A stretch of 64,000 bases of DNA, taken from contig JBGCCY010000100.1 in the NCBI GenBank assembly GCA_045104975.1, positions 1 through 64,000 on the forward strand. The letters are read 5' to 3'. The position numbers and the translations under genes were made by a program. This stretch comes from CAJQQY01 sp045104975. GTDB lineage: Bacteria > Bacteroidota > Bacteroidia > Chitinophagales > Saprospiraceae. Below the pieces are notes generated by a model. That model searched no databases. It was not told the origin of the DNA and was given only the letters and a program-made list of their open reading frames with translations. Shown here in pieces: positions 18,453-28,079 of the stretch (the first letter of the stretch is position 1; each line of letters starts with the position of its first letter).

Positions 18453-19865
18453 CTAAAAAGCGTTCTGTCGAGTTTTTCGGCTGAAGACGGTCAAGAAAAT
18501 AATTTTTATATCTAACCAAAAACTCCAATTCTCGATATACCATAAGTCGTGTCTAATTCGCTCTTTTTTCTGAATATCAGTTTGTGTTGGCCCTCTCCAT
18601 CCATTCACTTGTGCCCAACCTGATACTCCCGGTTTTACGTAATGTCGAACCATATAGTCGTTCACTACTTTCCGAAAATCATTTTGAAGATTTGTTCGAT
18701 GAGGACGAGGTCCTACTACACTCATATCTCCTTTTAAGACATTGATAAACTGAGGTAATTCATCCAAATCATATTTACGTAAGAACTTACCTACTCGAGT
18801 GATCCGTGGATCATTCTTCACCGTAGATTTAGTTCCATTCTTCGGATTATCACATTCAGACATGGTTCTAAATTTGAAACATCTAAAACTTTCGTCTGCT
18901 TCTCCTTTCCGATAAGGTTTATAAAAAACAGATTTGTTATAACCTTTATCAAACCAGATCATCAATCCAATTATTAAAAATATTGGGGATAGTAATACCA
19001 AAACCAACATAGAAAAAACAATATCAAAGGCTCGCTTCAATAATGCATTTTGCAAATACATCAAAGGAGTATGTCGATGTTGAAAAATCGGCAATCCTTC
19101 CAGATCATAGGTTTTTAAAAGTTTAGACGGATACATCGGTGTTTCAGGAACGATGTTGACTCTAACACCATGATAGTCAGCATTAGAAATAACTGAACTT
19201 ATATTTTTAGTTCTTAAGGCAGCAGTTGCAATAAAAATTTCGTCAACACTTTTGGTTTCTAATACTTGAGAAAGATCTTTTAGTTCGCCTAAAACATCAA
19301 TACGACCATTGCTATTACTTTCACTTAAGTTATCAAATAAATACCCTTCAATTTGATACCCTTTTGATTTTATTCTTTTTCCAAAATCTTCTAATTCAAA
19401 CTTTCTACTATCTGCTCCTATCATCAAAACATTTGAATTAAAAGGGTTTATATTTTTCCTTTTGTAATATTCAAATAATAAACTAAATAAGAAAAAATTT
19501 AAGAATGAAAATATAACAATAGGCAACAAAAAGGTGGTTCTATTAAAAAACTCAATCCTAAATAAAATAGCAATCGAGGAAATAATACCGATAAATAAAA
19601 AGATATTGATGGTCAAAAACTTAAACCGTTTTCGACTACTTTGGCTTAAATAGAAATCTTTATCTCCATTAAAAAACACAATCATTGTCCAAACTATATT
19701 ATAAACCATCACTAATTGAAATGATTCATTTTCCATGAATTTACCTGGAATTAGAAAAGAAATTTCTGGGTTTTTTAAAAGTAAGATAGCACAAACACAT
19801 AGGTTCAATAAAATGAACTCTAGTATTATATGACTAAAGATGAGATATTGCTTTTTGGGGATCAT
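18453..19865 (-). CDS. Exopolysaccharide-initiating sugar-phosphate transferase (WcaJ type)
   Basis: 470 residues. Four to five N-terminal transmembrane helices come first, then a CoA-binding-like Rossmann region (NVLMIGADSRKFEL). The C-terminal bacterial sugar transferase domain has KRAFDIVFSMLVLVLLSPIF, CFKFRTM, DPRITRVGKFLRKYDLDELP and GDMSVVGPRPH. It attaches the first sugar-1-phosphate to undecaprenyl phosphate at the inner membrane and so starts each repeat unit. It is flanked by 680 bp of non-coding sequence upstream and a terminator downstream, so it is probably transcribed alone. Confidence 0.92.
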   Translation of the reverse strand: MIPKKQYLIFSHIILEFILLNLCVCAILLLKNPEISFLIPGKFMENESFQLVMVYNIVWTMIVFFNGDKDFYLSQSSRKRFKFLTINIFLFIGIISSIAILFRIEFFNRTTFLLPIVIFSFLNFFLFSLLFEYYKRKNINPFNSNVLMIGADSRKFELEDFGKRIKSKGYQIEGYLFDNLSESNSNGRIDVLGELKDLSQVLETKSVDEIFIATAALRTKNISSVISNADYHGVRVNIVPETPMYPSKLLKTYDLEGLPIFQHRHTPLMYLQNALLKRAFDIVFSMLVLVLLSPIFLIIGLMIWFDKGYNKSVFYKPYRKGEADESFRCFKFRTMSECDNPKNGTKSTVKNDPRITRVGKFLRKYDLDELPQFINVLKGDMSVVGPRPHRTNLQNDFRKVVNDYMVRHYVKPGVSGWAQVNGWRGPTQTDIQKKERIRHDLWYIENWSFWLDIKIIFLTVFSRKTRQNAF

Positions 19866-20542
19866 TTGGTGTTTTATAATTAGTAGTTAGTAAAAAGGGG
19901 TTCTCTATTCATTCCATATATGGAATCTAGTAAGATTGATTTTTTTTTAGTCAAAAAATAAATGTTTTAAAAAAATGTGGTTGGCTTCCATAAAAAGCCC
20001 AATCAATCATCAAATTGAAAACAAATTAATATTGTCCTTTTTTATATAGTTTTTTGTGAGAATTAGACTTTCTGAAAAATATAAATTCTTCAAAATGCTC
20101 TAATAATTTATTCGTGTAGGTATAAGGATAAAAGAAACATTAGACATTATTCCGAATGAACTCTAAATATTATAGTTCATTAATTTCAATAATGTGTAAA
20201 TGTAAAATTGTGATTAACTGAGTTGAATAAAAGTTTTAAAATTAATCTTTTCGGTAGGGATAAATATTTTATTCATGTCAAATTCATAGAAAGTTAGAGT
20301 AAATGAATACCCTAAAGTGACATGATGTATTTTGATGTAAACCCAATTTATTCGAGTATAATTAACTCTATGTAAAATTACTATTATTTTTTTGGAAAAA
20401 AAAACTTATCCCGCTTTCTTATTTTATTTTTTTGTATAATTATTTTCAAATTAGGAAGTTATGTCATATCTATAACATTTCGCCTTGAAAAATAAAAGCA
20501 CAATAGTCTCAGCTAACACTCTACACCACAAACAACTGAATA
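19866..20542. other. Non-coding gap in the exopolysaccharide locus
   Basis: About 680 bp, very AT-rich, with no open frame I can support. It contains a perfect 16-bp palindrome ATTCCATATATGGAAT at 19911-19926, 46 bp upstream of the sugar transferase start on the minus strand, which could be an operator. Nothing else stands out. Confidence 0.5.
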
Positions 20543-22258
20543 TCAACTACTTACATTTTTTATTTCATTACTCTTGAAAAAATGCAAAACACTCGAAGAG
20601 GTATATTTCTTATATGATTTAATTTGCATCGATGCTAATTTAGCTGGCGAAAACTGATTTTTCTTTTCCATCCACAGCCAAACTTTTTCCTTTCCTGATT
20701 TTTTTATATGATGTAGCATTGTCAAAATATTTTCATCAAATTTATCTGAGGAAACATCAGATGCTAAGTAGAAATCAAGAAGTAAATCCGCCTTTTCACC
20801 AAATTCAATTGTCTCTGAAAAACCTTCTAACTCTGTCTGTCCTTTAACTTCCTTAAGCCAACCTAACCATTGTAATTTTCCATTATTATTGTGGGAAAAT
20901 AACACATCTCCTTTTGCAAATTTTTCTAATGCAACAATCAATAAATCTCGTCGAGTGAGAAAAGGTTTGTTCTCTTGATATTTCAATAAATCAAGATATT
21001 CTTGTTGATTTAAGTGAGTTGATGGTGTAGAAAATACTTCCTCATTTTTTAAATCTATTTCATATAAAAAATGAACCTTCTTTTGCAACAATACATTTCC
21101 AAAAGATGAAAATATATTTTGTGGAGTAATATTTTTCACCTTTGAAGGTAGCTCTCCTAAGTTTGTTTTCCATTTTCGCATGGTCGGTACATCCACCTTT
21201 GCCATAGCCAACATTTTTTTTCCAGTCGTAGCTATAGATTTTTTCACCTTCGCTTTGAGAAAAGATTTTTTGGAAAAATGAATAGTCGGTCGATACAACG
21301 TTTCATAAAAATTGGCAAACCGATCTTTATAAGAATTTGTCCCAGGAGTCATATCTAAAATTTTATATCCAGACTCTTTAAGGTGTTTTGCCAATTCAAT
21401 AATCAGCAAAGTTCCAGGCGATTGTTTACTCTCCGAAGGATCGTAACTGATCATTCCAAAACAGACTCGTTCTCCATCTTCCACTCCCATATGGCAAGCC
21501 AATAATTGATCGTCTAACCACATTGCACTTACATGAAGTTGGTTAGAAAAATTCATCACCTCCGAACAAAAGTCTATCTTATATGGATCTTCCGCAAATG
21601 GTCGACTATTGTTCATCGCCTCCCGTCTAAGGTCACATTGATATTGAGCAATCTCTAAAACTTCTCGAATTCGATCAGGCTCTGTGATAATCTCGTAACG
21701 ATATTCACCTCTCTTTTTGTAGCGATTAAATTTAGATCTATTAGATCTACTTTTAAGTAACTTCGTCAGTTTCTCTTCATTATCTAATTGCCAAATCGGA
21801 GAGCCTTCCTCTTCCACGAGGAGAGACATTTCATTACTTGCTGCTGCTTGCAAACTTGCCGCATTAAGTCCAGAAGGCATCCAATTCCATGACCATTTCT
21901 CCACTTTCAATTCATCTATGACAAGACGAAACATATCTTTCAAGAATGGAATCGTTGCTTCCTCAGTAGCCAACCATCCATGATATTCTGCATTTCCTGC
22001 ATGCACTAGATCATTCTTTTTTTTGTTCCATGCTAAGGCAATTAGTCCCACCATTTCGTTTTTTTCATTGTGAGAAAAAATAAGAATAGGTGAAAAAACC
22101 GCACTATAATTCGAATACCAAGTGGTCAAAAAATCAGCTTCTTGTAATTGAGTAAATCCCACAGATTGAGCGGCCAATTTTTTCCATTCGCTTTGGAAAC
22201 TTGGAGTTGTCAATAATGCAACAGCCTCTTTGTCTTTAATTAATTTTGTTTGTAGCAT
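20543..22258 (-). CDS. CelD/BcsL-like GNAT acyltransferase with C-terminal extension
   Basis: 571 residues. The first ~350 residues look like the FemAB/CelD-like double-GNAT acyltransferases found in cellulose and exopolysaccharide loci: FSPILIFSHNEKNEMVGLIALAW, a central KSRSNRSKFNRYKKRGE segment, and SPGTLLIIELAKHLKESGYKILDMTPG near residue 290-310. The C-terminal ~200 residues match no family I recognise. A likely role is acylating sugar residues of the polymer or its precursor in the cytoplasm. It is divergent from the GINT1-like gene, with a 79-bp gap between start codons. Confidence 0.75.
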   Translation of the reverse strand: MLQTKLIKDKEAVALLTTPSFQSEWKKLAAQSVGFTQLQEADFLTTWYSNYSAVFSPILIFSHNEKNEMVGLIALAWNKKKNDLVHAGNAEYHGWLATEEATIPFLKDMFRLVIDELKVEKWSWNWMPSGLNAASLQAAASNEMSLLVEEEGSPIWQLDNEEKLTKLLKSRSNRSKFNRYKKRGEYRYEIITEPDRIREVLEIAQYQCDLRREAMNNSRPFAEDPYKIDFCSEVMNFSNQLHVSAMWLDDQLLACHMGVEDGERVCFGMISYDPSESKQSPGTLLIIELAKHLKESGYKILDMTPGTNSYKDRFANFYETLYRPTIHFSKKSFLKAKVKKSIATTGKKMLAMAKVDVPTMRKWKTNLGELPSKVKNITPQNIFSSFGNVLLQKKVHFLYEIDLKNEEVFSTPSTHLNQQEYLDLLKYQENKPFLTRRDLLIVALEKFAKGDVLFSHNNNGKLQWLGWLKEVKGQTELEGFSETIEFGEKADLLLDFYLASDVSSDKFDENILTMLHHIKKSGKEKVWLWMEKKNQFSPAKLASMQIKSYKKYTSSSVLHFFKSNEIKNVSS

Positions 22259-22337
22259 CTTTGTAATAGCAAACTATAATTTAGCTTGCATTTTTTTTTA
22301 TTTTTACGACCTTCAAAATTCGGTCGAACTGTAATCA

Positions 22338-23906
22338 ATGAAAATAATTATTGCCCTCGATTCACTCGAGATCCCAGCTTGGAAATTCACTCTATTGGAA
22401 AAGATTCAATTATCTTCTTCCGCTGAAATTGGGTTGTTTTATATTTTAAAAAAATCAAAACCTACCCTTTCTAAAAATTCACTCTGTCAAAAACATCGAA
22501 GATTAGATGCCAAATTATTTAAGCCTTCACCTGATGCTTTTTCTAAAAAAAATATCCAATCGGCTTTTCCGAATATAAAAATTCTTGAAAGCAATTCATC
22601 TGATGATTCTATTAATACTGATATCATCATTTGGCTAAGTGAACATATTCCACCGACACATTTATATTCCAAATCTCGCTTGGGAATTTGGTTTTATACT
22701 TTTGGTTCACCAGGTTTTGAAACAACTTGTGATGAACTCATCGGACACTCCGCATTTTTTCAAAAACAAGAAACAGCTACTGCTGCCTTGCACATAAAAC
22801 AAAGCGAAGATGATTCCGCAAAAACAGTATATCAATCTTGGTCGATGCCTCATGCGTATTCCTTAACTCTTTCACAAAATGAACAAGCATGGAAAATTTC
22901 CTCTTTTGTTCCTCGTGTGTTGGAGGAGTTATCTCGAATAGGGGAAGTTGATTTTTTCAAAAAAATAAATTCTCAGGGTCGCCATTCGTCCTTTGATTTT
23001 TCAAATAAAAACAATACTCCTACATTCTTTCAATGTCTGATAAATTTCTTTTTACATTTCAGTTTCTTAGTTAAAAGAAAATTAGATAACCTTAGATTTA
23101 CTCGGCAATGGATTTTGTTATTTCGATTAGGAAAAAGTCCATCTCGGGAGTTTTCTGAATTCAAAAAACTCCTTCCACCTAAAGATAAATTTTGGGCAGA
23201 TCCTTTTCTTTGGAATCACGAAGGTCAACATTTTGTCTTCCTCGAAGAACTTCCTTTCTCTACTGAAAAAGGATATATTTCTGTTTTGAAAATTCTAAAA
23301 GATGGTGAAATTACTCCACCTCAAAAAGTGTTAGAATTGCCTTATCACCTCTCCTACCCTTTTCTCTTTGAGTTTGAAAAAAAATTATATATGATTCCCG
23401 AATCTTTTTCAGCTCGTAACATTCAACTTTTTGAATGCACTCAGTTCCCTGATCAATGGCAACACAAAATGGACTTAATGACCAACATTGTAGCTGCAGA
23501 TTCCACCTTACTTTTTCACCAAAACAAGTGGTGGATGTTCACCAATATGGTTGAAAATGAAGGCGGTAGTTTGGATGATGAACTTTATCTTTTTTATGCT
23601 GACTCTCCACTCACTTCAGAGTGGACTCCGCATCCGCAAAATCCAATTGTTTCAGATGTTCGTCGAGCACGTCCTGCGGGGAATCTCTTTTTTGAAAATG
23701 GCAAATTGATTCGCCCATCGCAAGATTGTTCGAAAGTTTACGGTTTTGGTTTTAACTTTAATGAAATTGAAATCCTTTCTGAAACAGAATATCGAGAAAA
23801 ACATTTAACCAATGTTCGTCCTGATTGGGATAAAAATTTACATCGAGTTCATTCCTTTAATCATCAAAATGAATTAACGATTATTGATGGAATGATTCGA
23901 GGGTAA
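22338..23906 (+). CDS. GINT1-like (glucosamine inositolphosphorylceramide transferase N-domain) protein
   Basis: 522 residues and the only plus-strand gene inside the polysaccharide locus. The N-terminal ~200 residues look like a degenerate formyltransferase-like region. From about residue 255 the sequence matches the beta-propeller-like domain of plant GINT1 and its bacterial relatives: KDKFWADPFLWNHEGQHFVF, YMIPESFSARNIQLFEC, AADSTLLFHQNKWWMFTN, and RARPAGNLFFENGKLIRPSQD. In plants the protein glycosylates inositolphosphorylceramide. In bacteria the function is unassigned, and glycan or glycolipid transfer is inferred from context. It is convergent with the glycosyltransferase ending at 24079. 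Confidence 0.68.
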   Translation: MKIIIALDSLEIPAWKFTLLEKIQLSSSAEIGLFYILKKSKPTLSKNSLCQKHRRLDAKLFKPSPDAFSKKNIQSAFPNIKILESNSSDDSINTDIIIWLSEHIPPTHLYSKSRLGIWFYTFGSPGFETTCDELIGHSAFFQKQETATAALHIKQSEDDSAKTVYQSWSMPHAYSLTLSQNEQAWKISSFVPRVLEELSRIGEVDFFKKINSQGRHSSFDFSNKNNTPTFFQCLINFFLHFSFLVKRKLDNLRFTRQWILLFRLGKSPSREFSEFKKLLPPKDKFWADPFLWNHEGQHFVFLEELPFSTEKGYISVLKILKDGEITPPQKVLELPYHLSYPFLFEFEKKLYMIPESFSARNIQLFECTQFPDQWQHKMDLMTNIVAADSTLLFHQNKWWMFTNMVENEGGSLDDELYLFYADSPLTSEWTPHPQNPIVSDVRRARPAGNLFFENGKLIRPSQDCSKVYGFGFNFNEIEILSETEYREKHLTNVRPDWDKNLHRVHSFNHQNELTIIDGMIRG

Positions 23907-24078
23907 TTTATATTTTAGTTTTACGACTAATAAATTACGCTCAAAATTCTATTCTTGAATTTTAAGAACCGGCTTAAAAATTTCTTTTATTGATATAAAA
24001 GGTTGGCATTTTTATAAGGATTTGAAATTCATTTTGGTTTTTAAAAATTCAACTATTTAGTTGCTACTTTTTTCCTAA

Positions 24079-25236
24079 TTATAAAGGAAAAGTGTCTATA
24101 TATTTTTGTGTTATTTTTGTGTCATCAAATTCTTCTATTCTCTCATATCCTTTTTGAATAAATTCATTACATAAATTCTCATCTTTTAATAACATATTCA
24201 ATGCCTTGGTCAACAATTCCACTTCTCCTACTGGGTACAAAATTCCATGAGTACCTTTTTCGATTTTATCTTTTAGTATCGAAGTTAAATCCGAAGTTGG
24301 GTGAAGAATTTCCCTAGGACCTGAAATACAATCAGATGAAATTACTGGTGTTCCACAAACCATAGACTCAATTATGATGTTAGGCAAACCTTCCGTTTCA
24401 CTTGACAAAACGTAAATATCTGCCCGCGAAAGATATTGATATGGATTATCTCTGTACCCCAAAAAATGAACAGCAGATTCTACCATATGCTCTTTTGCAA
24501 TTTCTTTCAAAGGCATTTCTTCCTCTCCATTTCCAATAAAAATTAATTCCACCTTATCATTTTCCAATTGGCTAAGTGCCTGAATCACATCGCCAAATCT
24601 TTTTAAACTTACCCATCGGCCAATACAAATTATATATTTTTTCTCAGGAGAAAAAACAAAATCAGTTGGTGTTTCATTCGACATTTTTCTGATCTTCGCA
24701 AGATTATGAGGATTGTAAATTCTCATATGGTTGGGATGATTTTTCAACAATAAATATTCATCCTGTTCATTTTTCATTACATCACAAATCGAAATTACTG
24801 TATCCATTTGGAATAAAACTTTTCGGTAAACCCATTTGATCAATTTTCTAATAATCCAAGGTTTATCTTCAAAGTTAATACGAGCATGAATGATCGCTTG
24901 CGCATGATGTTTTGACCCAATCATTTTTGCAAAGGCATTAATAAAAATGGCTCTTGGTAAATGACTCTGAACAATTTTTATATTATTTTTCTCCACATGT
25001 CTTTTCAATTTTGGAGCACAAACAAAAAGGTAAGGGATTTTTAACAAGCCTTTTTCAAGCGTTTCAAATTCAGTTAGATAAGTACTTGAAACTTCTTCTG
25101 GCAATTCATAAAAATGTTCCTTTTCAATAATGACTACATCCAAATCCAGTTGTTTTTGCTGGAATTTTTGAAGTAGTGTAAGCACTACTTTTTCTGCCCC
25201 GCCAGATGTAAATGAATTTATAAAAATTGAGATCAT
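24079..25236 (-). CDS. Glycosyltransferase, GT4 family
   Basis: 385 residues with clear GT4 features. The N-terminal acceptor loop is FTSGGAEKVVLTLLQKF. The C-terminal donor domain has IICIGRWVSLKRFGDVIQAL, FIGNGEEE and the EGLPNIIIESMVCGTPVISSD motif with the two spaced glutamates. It adds a sugar to the lipid-linked repeat unit at the cytoplasmic face. Last gene of the wza-wzc-wzy-wzx run; 45 bp separate it from the flippase gene. Confidence 0.9.
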   Translation of the reverse strand: MISIFINSFTSGGAEKVVLTLLQKFQQKQLDLDVVIIEKEHFYELPEEVSSTYLTEFETLEKGLLKIPYLFVCAPKLKRHVEKNNIKIVQSHLPRAIFINAFAKMIGSKHHAQAIIHARINFEDKPWIIRKLIKWVYRKVLFQMDTVISICDVMKNEQDEYLLLKNHPNHMRIYNPHNLAKIRKMSNETPTDFVFSPEKKYIICIGRWVSLKRFGDVIQALSQLENDKVELIFIGNGEEEMPLKEIAKEHMVESAVHFLGYRDNPYQYLSRADIYVLSSETEGLPNIIIESMVCGTPVISSDCISGPREILHPTSDLTSILKDKIEKGTHGILYPVGEVELLTKALNMLLKDENLCNEFIQKGYERIEEFDDTKITQKYIDTFPL

Positions 25237-25281
25237 GTGATAACCGTTTTATTTGAAATTATTAGAATAAATTTGCCAAGA

Positions 25282-26655
25282 TTACTTATTCCAAATTCCT
25301 TTTACATTTTCAGATAAAATTTTTCTTACTTGTATCGGTGACAAAATTGCCAGCGGCAACATGCTTACAATTGTTCCCAATACAATTCCGACTGTTCCTA
25401 GTTCCATTGTCGTTGCAAAAAATATTGACAAGGGAATATTGATAATGCTTGCAAAAATCCAAGCATACATTTGTAATCTAATTTTTCCAGTTCCATTCAT
25501 GATGAGGTTAAATAAATTCACCCAATTGGTAATGGAAACTGAGATAGCAACTACAATGGTAATAGCCATTGGAATTTCTACTTTATCAGCCAACCAAAAT
25601 TTATAAACAAAGGGAGAAACTAATACCATGAACACCGCAATTAAAATTGTTCCTATCCATATTTTTACTACATTCTTGATCGTCTCTCTCATCCAAACCA
25701 AATCACCTTTTCGATAAGCTTCGACACTTGCAGACCAAAGTTGATTGGTAAAAATCACAAATATCAAAAGGAAAATAGAGAGATATTTATACGCTACTTC
25801 GTAAGTCGTCACTTCTTCAAGGGAGACAAATTTTGCAATGAGTACATTATTCGTTTGGTGAATAATGATCATTGAAATTTTGATGATAAAAAACTGAAAA
25901 CCAAGGGAAAACATTTTATCAAAATAATCTCGCTTGACATATTTGAACGAAGGTTTAAACTTTTTCAAGTCCTTACTAAAATAAAAATAATATATAGCAA
26001 TCGCCAAAGGAATAAATGCAAACGTGAAAGTTTTAGCAGCGCCGTAAAGTATCAATGATTCCTCTGTAGTGTACATCAAGATGACTATGAGCAAAAGAAA
26101 AGATGCTTTCACAATCAGTCCAAACAAATTCACAATTCCCGTTTGTTGCAGCGCATAAAATATTTGGTGAATCATCGCCCCAATAAAATTGATGGCAAAT
26201 GCTCCAAACATCATCACTGCTAAAATCATTATTTGTCGATCTAAAGTTGGATCTGCTTCCAACCAATCTGCCCAAGGAATAATAAAACTCAAACCAATCG
26301 CAATCAATGCGATTCCAGAAAAAATACTCCCTAAAGCAAAGTATGCCGTACTAATAAAACCCTTGGCCTCTTCCTCGTCATCATCCGCCAATGCTTCACC
26401 AAGTCGGTTGCGTAAACCATTTCCAATTCCTATATCAAAATCTGCAAACCAATCTACCATGGAGACCATGACTAGAAAAATTGCAAATTTTTCTTTTCCT
26501 AAATAATCTATGGAAATCGGAATATAGGCAAATCCAATCAAGATCCCCAAGGCCTTATAGAACATAGAAAGCAAAATATTCTTCTTTGCTTTGATAGTTC
26601 GTTCGTGTCCTCCTCCCATCATTTTTTGCCACAATTCTTTAATCCTCATCCTCAT
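25282..26655 (-). CDS. wzx: Polysaccharide flippase (Wzx-like)
   Basis: 457 residues with about twelve to fourteen hydrophobic helices and few charged loops, typical of the MOP/MATE-like Wzx flippases. The start region has KNILLSMFYKALGILIGFAY, and long helices follow throughout. It moves the undecaprenyl-linked repeat unit from the inner to the outer leaflet. The start overlaps the stop of the upstream polymerase by 4 bp. There is a Asp/Glu-rich loop (ADDDEEEAKGF) near residue 95. Confidence 0.85.
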   Translation of the reverse strand: MRMRIKELWQKMMGGGHERTIKAKKNILLSMFYKALGILIGFAYIPISIDYLGKEKFAIFLVMVSMVDWFADFDIGIGNGLRNRLGEALADDDEEEAKGFISTAYFALGSIFSGIALIAIGLSFIIPWADWLEADPTLDRQIMILAVMMFGAFAINFIGAMIHQIFYALQQTGIVNLFGLIVKASFLLLIVILMYTTEESLILYGAAKTFTFAFIPLAIAIYYFYFSKDLKKFKPSFKYVKRDYFDKMFSLGFQFFIIKISMIIIHQTNNVLIAKFVSLEEVTTYEVAYKYLSIFLLIFVIFTNQLWSASVEAYRKGDLVWMRETIKNVVKIWIGTILIAVFMVLVSPFVYKFWLADKVEIPMAITIVVAISVSITNWVNLFNLIMNGTGKIRLQMYAWIFASIINIPLSIFFATTMELGTVGIVLGTIVSMLPLAILSPIQVRKILSENVKGIWNK

Positions 26656-28079
26656 ACCACGTGTTTAAGTTGTTGGGAAAATTGTTGAGAGTGCTCGTTT
26701 TCAAGAGTTGTTTCCTCTTCCTCTTCCATAGAGTAATATCGAGCACCTAATCCTAGTCCTATAAAGATGGCGAAGAAAATTCCCAAATATTCTGAAAACA
26801 AAAGCGTATTCGTAATATTCGCTATGCCATAAACAAAAGCTAAAACAAAGGCGATCGAAAAAATGGGGTTAACCGTTTTTATATACAACCTGGCGAAATA
26901 AATAATCGTTGACAACACAAAAAGAGTAAAAGACAAAAATGCAGGAATGCCATAATAGAACATAGCTGATAAATATCCACTATGAATTCCTCCCGCTGCG
27001 CCGGTTGCTCTTTCTCGCATTCGAGTGATATGCAACATGCTATAATAATAGACTTCATTATCATGATTACCGTAGCCAAGAATAGGTTTATCTCCTATGT
27101 TATCAAAAACCATATCGTAATATCCGAAGCGACTATCTACAGTTTCTGTCACCCTTTCTTTGACTAAGGTGGAGTTCACAATCTCTCTTTGGAAAATCAA
27201 AAACACTACTAAAAGTAACGTTATACCTGTCATCCCCGCGAGTAGTAATTTATCCATCTGAGGTTTTGCCAAAAACAAAAAGTAGATCGCCAAAACCAAA
27301 AATATTAATAACCAACTCATTCGGTGAAAAGTCAAAAATATTCCTATAAAATATAAAGAGACTAATCCAATTTTCTTGTATCCATCTTCATAATTAGTTA
27401 AAACCCAAGCAGTTGCAATGATTAAATAATAGGAACTAAAATATTCCGCATTAAAAATTCCATTGACTCGATAAACACTTCCAAAAGCAATTCGAACATC
27501 ACCTGTTCGAGCAAATAATGGATCAATTCCAATTTGCACAAAACTGACTAGGCAGGTTGTAATCGCTCCAACCAAAAGGGCTTTTCCAAGTATTTCAATT
27601 AATTTCGGTGAGAAAAGTACACGCAAGGAAAGAATGATTACCAAGACATTAACCACGTGTAAAGATTTGATAATAATTTCTGGAAATTCTATGGTATCGG
27701 AATGACTTGAAAGAGAAATTATTTTAAACAAAGCATAAAAAGTCAAGATGACGATAAACCAAGGAATGTTCCAAAAGTTTTTAAATTCAAATGATTCTTT
27801 TGAAAAATAAAATTGTCTAATCAAAAAGAATGAAAACATAAAAAACAAAAACCTATCTGGCTGAATTTCAAAAAAAGAAATTCCAGGAATCGCAAAGGTG
27901 AGCAAGTCATTTAAATTACCTGTCATCAAATAAAAGCACAGCACCAAGATTTCAAACTTGTGCTTCACTTCACCTTTATATACCCAATGAGCACTCAACA
28001 AGAGTACAAATAAAAAGTATATATAAACGAATGGCATCCCTACCACCTGACTTTCATCTACTTTTAATGCAGTATACAT
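26652..28079 (-). CDS. wzy: O-antigen polymerase/ligase-like protein (Wzy)
   Basis: 475 residues with about eleven transmembrane helices and a large external loop around residues 290-340. That loop has the Wzy_C-type GYGNHDNEVYY and GGIHSGYLSAMFYYGIPAF patches. It polymerises flipped repeat units in the periplasm. The start codon shares a base with the stop of the Wzc-type kinase gene (28079), and its stop overlaps the flippase start, so the three are translated as a unit. A ligase role cannot be excluded from sequence, but the neighbours favour a polymerase. Confidence 0.82.
   Translation of the reverse strand: MYTALKVDESQVVGMPFVYIYFLFVLLLSAHWVYKGEVKHKFEILVLCFYLMTGNLNDLLTFAIPGISFFEIQPDRFLFFMFSFFLIRQFYFSKESFEFKNFWNIPWFIVILTFYALFKIISLSSHSDTIEFPEIIIKSLHVVNVLVIILSLRVLFSPKLIEILGKALLVGAITTCLVSFVQIGIDPLFARTGDVRIAFGSVYRVNGIFNAEYFSSYYLIIATAWVLTNYEDGYKKIGLVSLYFIGIFLTFHRMSWLLIFLVLAIYFLFLAKPQMDKLLLAGMTGITLLLVVFLIFQREIVNSTLVKERVTETVDSRFGYYDMVFDNIGDKPILGYGNHDNEVYYYSMLHITRMRERATGAAGGIHSGYLSAMFYYGIPAFLSFTLFVLSTIIYFARLYIKTVNPIFSIAFVLAFVYGIANITNTLLFSEYLGIFFAIFIGLGLGARYYSMEEEEETTLENEHSQQFSQQLKHVV

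Noticed and set aside
19911..19926. 16-bp palindrome ATTCCATATATGGAAT as an operator
   Set aside because: Single copy in the window as far as I can see; kept only as a note in the gap entry.
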